Shown here in pieces: positions 1 to 4,395 of a DNA stretch of 7,015 nt. How positions within the stretch are numbered: position 1 is the stretch's first letter; each line of letters starts with the position of its first letter. The position numbers and the translations under genes are program-made. Origin of the DNA: an uncultured Selenomonas sp. (GTDB taxonomy: Bacteria > Bacillota > Negativicutes > Selenomonadales > Selenomonadaceae); assembly GCA_947097535.1 (NCBI GenBank), contig CAMURM010000076.1, positions 1 through 7,015 on the forward strand, given 5' to 3'. The notes beneath the pieces were generated by a model. That model had not been told where the DNA came from. It saw only the letters and a list, made by a program, of their open reading frames with translations, and searched no databases.

Positions 1-2
1 GC

Positions 3-506
3 GCGGCGCCGCACGGCACGGGGCACATCAAGGCGGGGCTCAACCACGCGATGAGCCTGCACGCCATCATGACGGCGCACCGCGAGGGCTTTGCCGAGAA
101 CATCTACCTCGACGCGGCGACGCGCACGAAGGTGGAGGAGACGGGCGGCGCGAACATCATCTTCGTCGACGCGGACGGCAACCTCGTCGTGCCGAAGTCG
201 CCGAGCATCCTGCCCTCAATCACGCGCCGCTCCATCACCTATGTGGCGGAGCACTATCTCGGCCTCAAGGTCGACGAGCGCGAAGTGCTCTTCTCCGAGG
301 TGCCGAACTTCAAGGAGTGCGGTCTTTGCGGCACGGCGGCGGTCATCTCGCCCGTCGGCAAGATCAACGACCACGGCAAGGAGATCTGCTTCGCCAGCGG
401 CATGAAAGAAATGGGACCCGTCATCAAGAAGCTTTACGATACATTGACGGGCATCCAGATGGGGCATATCGAAGCGCCCGAAGGCTGGATTTACGAGATT
501 AAATAA
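3..506 (+). CDS. ilvE: Branched-chain amino acid aminotransferase, C-terminal part (5' end outside window)
   Basis: This is the 3' part of a PLP-dependent class IV aminotransferase that interconverts branched-chain amino acids (Leu, Ile, Val) and their 2-oxo acids in the cytoplasm. The reading frame is open from base 3, and the true start lies upstream; the ATG at 51 is internal. The first visible residues, AAPHGTGHIKAGLNHAMSL, match the segment with the PLP-binding lysine of group II (BCAT2-like) enzymes; the lysine is the codon at 30-32. Further family landmarks are EETGGANIIFV, SILPSITRRS and CGTAAVISPVGKI, the last being the glycine-rich cofactor and substrate loop near the C-terminus. 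The 168 visible codons are roughly the C-terminal half of a usual ~340-360 residue enzyme. The gene ends with TAA and is followed by a hairpin element and a strong terminator, so it is probably the last gene of its transcript. The family is confident; the exact substrate preference is inferred. Confidence 0.93.
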   Translation, partial: AAPHGTGHIKAGLNHAMSLHAIMTAHREGFAENIYLDAATRTKVEETGGANIIFVDADGNLVVPKSPSILPSITRRSITYVAEHYLGLKVDEREVLFSEVPNFKECGLCGTAAVISPVGKINDHGKEICFASGMKEMGPVIKKLYDTLTGIQMGHIEAPEGWIYEIK

Positions 507-575
507 AGGAACCACTGATAAATTCAGCCACCCATCTTCACACATCTGGGAGGCTTCATTTTATCAGCGTTTCCT
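507..575. repeat. Long imperfect inverted repeat, MITE-like or repeat-family hairpin
   Basis: The outer arms GGAACCACTGATAAA (508-522) and TTTATCAGCGTTTCC (560-574) are inverted copies with two mismatches. The pairing continues inward, with a one-base offset, through AGCC-x-CCCA against TGGG-x-GGCT, giving about 25 imperfectly paired positions around a short loop. A-T at 507/575 can also pair. The sequence TAAA occurs just outside both ends (504-507 and 575-578), which could be a 4-bp target duplication, though in AT-rich sequence this is weak evidence. No coding sequence fits inside. It could be a miniature inverted-repeat element, a relic of insertion sequence ends, or an extragenic palindromic repeat. 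It lacks a downstream T-run, so it is not a classical terminator. Confidence 0.55.
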
Positions 576-580
576 AAAAT

Positions 581-595
581 CGTGCGCAGCGCACG
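581..595. repeat. Short perfect palindrome CGTGCGC-A-GCGCACG
   Basis: Seven bases on each side of a single central A are exact reverse complements. It lies directly after the long hairpin element and eight bases before the ilvE terminator stem. It may be a small RNA hairpin or part of a composite repeat. There is no T-run and no recognised operator match, so no function is assigned. Confidence 0.4.
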
Positions 596-602
596 GGACA
601 CG

Positions 603-640
603 GGAGCCGGGCGGGGAGATCATCCCGCTCGGCTCCTTTT
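603..640 (+). terminator. Strong intrinsic terminator after ilvE
   Basis: A 13-bp GC-rich stem (603-615 with 624-636, GGAGCCGGGCGGG against CCCGCTCGGCTCC, with one G-U pair) encloses an 8-base loop and is followed by TTTT at 637-640. This is the standard Rho-independent form and most likely ends the ilvE transcript. It stands 19 bases before the ATG of the DUF1848 reading frame, so that gene would need readthrough or a promoter that I cannot see. Confidence 0.88.
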
Positions 641-658
641 CTGCAAGGGGGGAGCGCG

Positions 659-1563
659 ATGATCTTGAATACGGGGAGCCGCACGGACATCCCCGCCTTT
701 TATGCCGCGTGGTTCGCGCGTCGTCTGCAGGAAGGCTTTGTCATGGCGCGCAGCCCCTACGACCCGCACTCGTCGATCTCATTGTCTTCTGCACGAAGAA
801 TCCCGCGCCCATGCTTCCGTATCGAGAGGCGCTCGCGCCCTTTCGCCAGTTCTGGGGCGTGACGATCACACCCTACGGCGCCGACATTGAGCCGCAGGTG
901 CCGCCCGTCGAGGCGGCGATCGAAAGCCTGCGCGCTCTCGCTGCCATCGCAGGCCGCCGTGCCGTGCACTGGCGCTACGACCCCGTGCTCATCACGGAAA
1001 AGTATACGCTCGACTTCCACAAGCGCGCCTTTCGCCGCATGGCTGAGAGCCTCGCGGGCGCGGTGGAAAACTGCGTCGTGAGCTTCGTCGACCTCTACGA
1101 AAAGACAAAGCGCAACTTCACCGGCGTGCGCGAGGTAAGTCAAGAGGAAAGGCTCGCGCTCGGCGCCGTCTTCGCAGACGTCGGGCGCGAGCTCGGCATC
1201 AAGGTGCGCACCTGCCTCGAAGGAGACGATCTCGCGCCCTTCGGCATCGACACGCAGGGCTGCATGACGCAGGCGGTCTTGGAAGAAGCCGTCGGCTGCC
1301 GCTTCCATATTCCGCGGACTTCGGCGGCGAGAAAGGGCTGCGCGTGCCTCCTCGGCAACGACATCGGCGCCTACAATACCTGCGCCCATTTCTGCCGCTA
1401 CTGCTATGCAAACGCGAGCGTCGCCGCCGTCAGAAAGAACCGCGCTCGCCACGACCCCGCCTCGCCGCTCCTCGTAGGCCATATAGAGCCGGGCGACCGC
1501 GTACAGGAAGCAAAGCAGGTATCGTATGTGACGGAAAGCGAGCAGCTCGGATTGTTTGCGTGA
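659..1563 (+). pseudogene. DUF1848 family protein, disrupted by a frameshift near codon 37
   Basis: The conserved DUF1848 N-terminus, MILNTGSRTDIPAFYAAWF...EGFVMARSPYDP, is read from ATG 659 after a good ribosome site (AAGGGGGGAG, 645-654). That frame is lost near 770 and stops at 860-862. The rest of the family, starting ALVDLIVFCTKNPAPMLPY, lies in another frame, open from a GTG at 709 to TGA at 1561-1563. From memory, family members carry about ten more residues between the 'NPxNP' and 'VDxIVFxTKNP' motifs. A loss of 3n+1 bases, about 31-34, would explain both the missing residues and the frame change. The C-terminus has GCACLLGNDIGAYNTCAHFCRYCYAN with a CX3CX2C cysteine cluster, as in radical SAM enzymes. 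A gene caller could report 709-1563 as an intact 284-residue protein, but its first ~20 residues are not family sequence and GTG 709 has no good ribosome site. The family's function is unknown to me. Confidence 0.75.
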
Positions 1564-1588
1564 GGGAGCGATGGGTTTTTGAGAATCT

Positions 1589-1645
1589 AGCTGTACCTGC
1601 GTCTGATTTCGATGCAGATACAGCTTCTCTTGTCCGTATTTTTTT
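1589..1645 (+). terminator. Hairpin with distal T-run between convergent genes, possible terminator
   Basis: A 15-bp stem (1589-1603 with 1611-1625, AGCTGTACCTGCGTC against GATGCAGATACAGCT) has one mismatch and one wobble around a 7-base loop. It lies between the convergent DUF1848 frame and modB. The next bases on the plus strand are T-rich (TCTCTT) and a run of seven Ts lies at 1639-1645, about 13 bases past the stem. On the minus strand no T-run follows the stem. It may terminate plus-strand transcripts or protect the 3' end of the mod mRNA; the spacing makes this uncertain. Confidence 0.45.
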
Positions 1646-2297
1646 AGCCGCGGCTTCGCGCGAGCCAGGCGTTCATGGCGGCGACGAAGACGAGGGAGAA
1701 GAGGACGAGAGCGACTGCCCATTGGAAGGCGAGGTCGTAGTCGTTCGCCTGCACGGCGGCGTAGATCGCTGTGGACATCGTCTGCGTCGTGCCGGGGACG
1801 TTGCCTGCGAACATGATCGTCGCGCCGAACTCGCCGAGCGCACGCGTGAACGTCAGCACGAGTCCCGCAACGATACCGTGCTTGGCGTTCGGCACGAGGA
1901 TGCGCCAGAAGATGCGCCACTCGGAGATGCCGAGCGTGCGTGCCGCATAGACGATGTTCTTGTCAAGCTGCTCGAAGGCGCCGCGCGCCGTGCGGTACAT
2001 GAGGGGCAGCGAGACGACGACGGCGGCGATGACGGTAGCCTTCCATGTGAAGACGAGCGGCATGCCGAAGTCGAGGAGCATTTGCCCTAGAGGGCTTTTC
2101 CTGCCGAAAACGAGCAGCAGGAAGAAGCCGACGACGGTCGGCGGCAGCACCATGGGCAATGTGATGACGGCGTCGGCAATGCCTTGGAAGCGCCTCAGAT
2201 GGAGGACGGCGTAGGCGAGGGCGATGCCGAGGAAGAAGGAGATGAAGGTGGCGACCGTCGCCGTCTTCAAGGTGATCCAAAAGGGGGAAAATTCCAT
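1644..2297 (-). CDS. modB: Molybdate ABC transporter permease ModB
   Basis: This 217-residue integral membrane protein forms the channel of the molybdate importer. It is of usual length for ModB. Hydrophobic segments fall near residues 10-32, 46-64, 85-105, 142-162 and 191-213. The cytoplasmic coupling loop that docks on the ATPase is visible at about 118-137 (AARTLGISEWRIFWRILVPNA, an EAA-type motif), followed by GLVLTFTRALGEFGATIMFAGN, which is highly typical of ModB and related sulfate/molybdate permeases. Early landmarks include LPMVLPPTVVGFFLL. The ATG at 2297 is preceded by AGGAGG (complement of 2303-2308), which overlaps the modC stop codon; the two genes are 9 bases apart, so translation is probably coupled. 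It is the last gene of the modA-modC-modB operon and ends with TAA. The neighbouring ModA fixes molybdate (or tungstate) as the likely substrate. Confidence 0.95.
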   Translation of the reverse strand: MEFSPFWITLKTATVATFISFFLGIALAYAVLHLRRFQGIADAVITLPMVLPPTVVGFFLLLVFGRKSPLGQMLLDFGMPLVFTWKATVIAAVVVSLPLMYRTARGAFEQLDKNIVYAARTLGISEWRIFWRILVPNAKHGIVAGLVLTFTRALGEFGATIMFAGNVPGTTQTMSTAIYAAVQANDYDLAFQWAVALVLFSLVFVAAMNAWLARSRG

Positions 2298-2306
2298 GTG
2301 CGCCTC

Positions 2307-3350
2307 CTATCGTTCGAGCAAGATGAGCCGATCGGCGGGAAAATGCAGATAGAATTCTTTCTGCCCCAGCCCTTGCCAAGCGATTTTTTCAATCTCCCAA
2401 CGCACGGGCGCGGCGTCCGAATCCGCCTTCTTCGCCATGACGAGGTAGGAAAAGGCATCCTCGATGATCTGCACGGCTTCCATGCGCGGCGTGTTTTCCG
2501 CCGCTTCTTCGCGCAGGGAAAAGAAGTGGGCGCGGATGCCGACGTAGCGGAGATTCTCGGGCACGGGGGCGGCAGAGTGCAGCGTGATTTGCCAGTCCTC
2601 GGCGAAGAGCTCATGCTCTGCCGTGCGGCGTGCGCGGGAGATATTCTTGCAGCCTGTGAGGAGCGTCGCCGCGAGCGTGCCGGGCTGCTCGAAGAGCGCG
2701 TGCTTCGTGCCGAGCGATTCGAGGGTGCCGCCGCTCAGGACGGCGATGCGGTCGGCCAGGCGGTAGGCTTCGCCGCGGTCGTGCGAGACGAGGACGGCGG
2801 CGCGTCCGTAGGAGTCGAAGAGGTGCAGCAGTTCCAGCTCCAATTGCCACTTAAGGTAGCTGTCGAGTGCGGAAAACGGCTCGTCGAGCAGCAGCAGCTC
2901 GGCATCGGAGGCGAGGATGCGCGCGAACGCCGTGCGCTGTTTCTGCCCGCCCGAAAGCTCCTTGGGGTAGGAGTTTTCGAGTCCCGCAAGCGAAAAGCGC
3001 GCAAGCTCCCTTTCGAGGAGCTTGCGCTTTTCTTCTTTCGTGCCGTGCGCTGAAAACGTGATGTTCTCGGCGACGGTCATGTTGGGAAAGAGGGCGTAGT
3101 CTTGAAACAGGTAGCCGACGCGGCGCTTCTGCGGCGCGAGGTTGACGCCCTTTTCGCTGTCGAAGAGCGTGCGCCCGTTGAGCAGGATGCGCCCCTCATC
3201 GGGCTTTTCGATGCCCGCGATGCACTTCAAGGTCATGCTCTTGCCGCAGCCCGAGGCGCCGAGCAGCGCGAGCACCTCGTCGCGCACGGAAAATTCCACG
3301 GCGAGATCGAAGCCGCGCAGCTTCTTGCGGATCTTGACTTCAAGTTCCAT
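2307..3350 (-). CDS. modC: Molybdate ABC transporter ATP-binding protein ModC
   Basis: This 347-residue cytoplasmic ATPase powers molybdate import. All nucleotide-binding motifs are intact: Walker A GASGCGKS (31-38), Q-loop glutamine at 83 in LFQDYALFPN, signature LSGGQKQR (132-139), Walker B LLLLDE (152-157), D-loop SALD (160-163) and H-loop histidine 190. Residues ~230-347 are an accessory C-terminal domain with NISRARR and LRYVGIRAHFFSL, in the place where ModC and sulfate/molybdate-type ATPases carry TOBE/Mop regulatory domains. I cannot confirm molybdate-binding residues there. The ATG overlaps the modA stop codon by one base (TAATG), implying translational coupling; the ribosome site inside the modA end is weak (GGAAAATA). 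modC lies between modA and modB, whereas the familiar order is modA-modB-modC. The ATPase call is certain; the substrate follows from the operon. Confidence 0.95.
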   Translation of the reverse strand: MELEVKIRKKLRGFDLAVEFSVRDEVLALLGASGCGKSMTLKCIAGIEKPDEGRILLNGRTLFDSEKGVNLAPQKRRVGYLFQDYALFPNMTVAENITFSAHGTKEEKRKLLERELARFSLAGLENSYPKELSGGQKQRTAFARILASDAELLLLDEPFSALDSYLKWQLELELLHLFDSYGRAAVLVSHDRGEAYRLADRIAVLSGGTLESLGTKHALFEQPGTLAATLLTGCKNISRARRTAEHELFAEDWQITLHSAAPVPENLRYVGIRAHFFSLREEAAENTPRMEAVQIIEDAFSYLVMAKKADSDAAPVRWEIEKIAWQGLGQKEFYLHFPADRLILLER

Positions 3351-4141
3351 TATTTTCCGGCGGCTTTGAAGCCGTACTTTTCAAGAATCGCCATGCCCTT
3401 TTCCGAGGAAACGAAGTCGAGGAAGGATTTCGCCTCGTCCATGTGCTTCGTGTCCTTCAAGATGGCGGCGGGATAGATGACGGGCTTGTGCGAGCCTGCA
3501 GGAGCTTTCGCTGCGACCTTGACCTTGTCGGAAACGGCAGCGTCCGTCGCGTAGACGACGCCGCAGTCCGCGTCGCCCGTCTCCGTCCACGAGAGAACCT
3601 GACGCACGTCGGAGCCGTAGACCGCCTTGGCCTTCACTTGGTCGAGGATGCCGAGCTTCGTGAGGATTTCCTCTGTGTACTGGCCGACAGGAACGCCCTT
3701 CGGCTCGCCGAGAGCGATGCGCGAAGCTGCGGGCGTCGCAAGCGCGTCAAAGGAGGTGATCGCTTTGCCGCCATCCTTGGGAACGATGAGCACGACTTCG
3801 TTTTCGAGGAGGTTCTTGCGCGTGCCGTCAGCGAGAAGTCCCGCCTTTTCGAGCGCATCCATCTGCTTCTGCGCCGCCGAGAAGAAGAGGTCGGCGCTGC
3901 CGCCATTCTCAATCGCCTGCTGCAGGGCGCCGCTGCTGCCGAAGTTGAAGACGAGCTTCGTCTGAGGATGCTCCTTCGCGTACTCGGTCGCCAGCTCATT
4001 CATCGCGTCGGTCAAGCTCGCGGCAGCGGAGACCTGCAGTTCGACGGAATCTTTCTTCGCGTCCGAAGCGCTCGGTGCAGTGCCGCAGCCCGCGAGAACG
4101 AAGAGGGCGAGGCACGAGAGGAGAAGGGCGATTTTTTTCAT
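3350..4141 (-). CDS. modA: Molybdate-binding lipoprotein ModA
   Basis: This is the extracytoplasmic solute receptor that captures molybdate and delivers it to ModB. The start is placed at ATG 4141 (MKKIALLLSCLALFVLAGC), because AAAGGAG sits 7 bases upstream and the product then begins with a proper lipoprotein signal peptide; the in-frame ATG at 4171 would add ten residues and lies upstream of the predicted transcript start. The lipobox LAGC places the lipidated cysteine at residue 19, so the protein is membrane-anchored, as in Gram-positives and many Negativicutes. The 263 residues match the family's usual length. Ligand-site landmarks are VSAAASLTDAMNEL (37-50), FNFGSSGALQQAI (65-77), GEPKGVPVGQY (145-155) and DADCGVVYATDAA (190-202); the serines near 42 and 69-70 and tyrosine 197 correspond to oxyanion-binding positions in known ModA proteins. 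It is first in the operon. Tungstate as a second substrate cannot be excluded. Confidence 0.95.
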   Translation of the reverse strand: MKKIALLLSCLALFVLAGCGTAPSASDAKKDSVELQVSAAASLTDAMNELATEYAKEHPQTKLVFNFGSSGALQQAIENGGSADLFFSAAQKQMDALEKAGLLADGTRKNLLENEVVLIVPKDGGKAITSFDALATPAASRIALGEPKGVPVGQYTEEILTKLGILDQVKAKAVYGSDVRQVLSWTETGDADCGVVYATDAAVSDKVKVAAKAPAGSHKPVIYPAAILKDTKHMDEAKSFLDFVSSEKGMAILEKYGFKAAGK

Positions 4142-4169
4142 GGAAAAACTCCTTTCTTTGGTGAAAATC

Positions 4170-4178
4170 ATTATACCA
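4170..4178 (-). promoter_or_regulatory. Predicted modA promoter, extended -10
   Basis: On the minus strand the sequence TGGTATAAT (complement of 4170-4178) is a perfect TATAAT -10 box with the upstream TG of an extended -10 element. No good -35 hexamer stands 16-18 bases further upstream, which fits an activator-dependent or extended -10 promoter. Transcription would start near 4163, giving a leader of about 21 bases before the modA ATG, just enough for the ribosome site. Confidence 0.65.
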
Positions 4179-4194
4179 TATTATCTTAGTATAA
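4171..4194. promoter_or_regulatory. Inverted repeat TTATAC-N12-GTATAA over the modA -10 box
   Basis: TTATAC (4171-4176) and GTATAA (4189-4194) are exact inverted copies 12 bases apart, and one arm coincides with the modA -10 box. A protein bound here would block RNA polymerase. The half-sites recall the GTTATA/TATAAC arms of the E. coli ModE operator, but the spacing is 4 bases longer, so a ModE-like molybdate repressor is only a suggestion. In such AT-rich sequence a chance six-base repeat is possible. Confidence 0.4.
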
Positions 4195-4210
4195 CATAAG
4201 AAAAGCGACT

Positions 4211-4232
4211 TGCAGTAATATTTATCACTGCA
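4211..4232. promoter_or_regulatory. Near-perfect 22-bp palindrome with CRP/FNR-type core (modA side)
   Basis: The arms TGCAGT (4211-4216) and ACTGCA (4227-4232) are exact inverted copies, and 9 of 11 base pairs across the palindrome match. Its core, on the minus strand, is GTGA-TAAATA-TTAC, one base from the CRP/FNR consensus GTGA-N6-TCAC and of the same form as the second site at 4263-4278. The centre (4221.5) is about 58 bp upstream of the predicted modA start and about 91 bp upstream of the predicted narG start. Confidence 0.6.
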
Positions 4233-4262
4233 TATTCCATATTCGACAGAAAATTTTTCATC

Positions 4263-4278
4263 TGTGATATTTGTTACA
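4263..4278 (+). promoter_or_regulatory. CRP/FNR-family box upstream of narG
   Basis: TGTGA-TATTTG-TTACA matches the Gram-positive FNR/CRP consensus TGTGA-N6-TCACA at all but one base. Its centre at 4270.5 is about 41-43 bp upstream of the start point predicted from the narG -10 box, which is the classic class II activator position. An oxygen- or nitrate-related CRP/FNR regulator activating nitrate reductase without oxygen is the natural reading; the regulator itself is not in the window. Confidence 0.65.
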
Positions 4279-4298
4279 AGACAAATCCGGGAAAATTT

Positions 4299-4307
4299 TG
4301 CTATAAT
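4299..4307 (+). promoter_or_regulatory. Predicted narG promoter, extended -10
   Basis: TGCTATAAT combines a perfect -10 hexamer (4302-4307) with the upstream TG of an extended -10 box. The -35 region is poor (AGACAA at 17 bases), as expected for a promoter that depends on an activator bound at about -41.5. The start point would be near 4312-4314, leaving a leader of about 83 bases. Confidence 0.68.
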
Positions 4308-4335
4308 AAATCGGATTAGAAAGTTTAGAGAAGTG

Positions 4336-4377
4336 CGGATGAAAATATCCGTATTCTTTAAGGAAACGAGATTTCCT
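4336..4377 (+). other. Two small hairpins in the narG leader
   Basis: The leader contains CGGAT/ATCCG (4336-4340 with 4347-4351, 6-base loop) and AGGAAA/TTTCCT (4361-4366 with 4372-4377, 5-base loop). The second ends one base before the narG ribosome site. They could tune translation or mRNA stability. Stems of 5-6 bp are weak and may be chance. Confidence 0.35.
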
Positions 4378-4378
4378 C

Positions 4379-4387
4379 AGGAGGGAG
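4379..4387 (+). promoter_or_regulatory. Ribosome binding site that selects the GTG start of narG
   Basis: AGGAGGGAG ends 8 bases before GTG 4396, an ideal distance. An in-frame ATG at 4339 would add 19 residues but has only a weak site before it (AGAGAAG). The ATG at 4388 is out of frame and stops after three codons. Confidence 0.8.
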
Positions 4388-4395
4388 ATGGAGAA

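Noticed and set aside
757..1920. 387-codon minus-strand frame spanning the DUF1848 gene and the end of modB
   Set aside because: It crosses two clearly recognised genes, and its sequence is low-complexity Arg/Ala-rich with no family signature.
1344..2090. 248-codon plus-strand frame across the DUF1848 end, the spacer and modB
   Set aside because: It runs antisense through conserved ModB sequence and out of frame with DUF1848; the Arg/Glu/Asp-rich product is a shadow.
2184..3053. 289-codon plus-strand frame opposite modC
   Set aside because: It is antisense to the intact ATPase motifs of ModC and has no plausible product.
4142..4171. Longer ModA start at ATG 4171
   Set aside because: It would put ten polar residues before the signal peptide, has no ribosome site, and lies upstream of the predicted transcript start; ATG 4141 has AAAGGAG at good distance.
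4339..4395. In-frame upstream ATG as the narG start
   Set aside because: Its ribosome site is weak, the added 19 residues are not NarG-like, and the GTG at 4396 aligns with the known NarG N-terminus behind a strong AGGAGGGAG.
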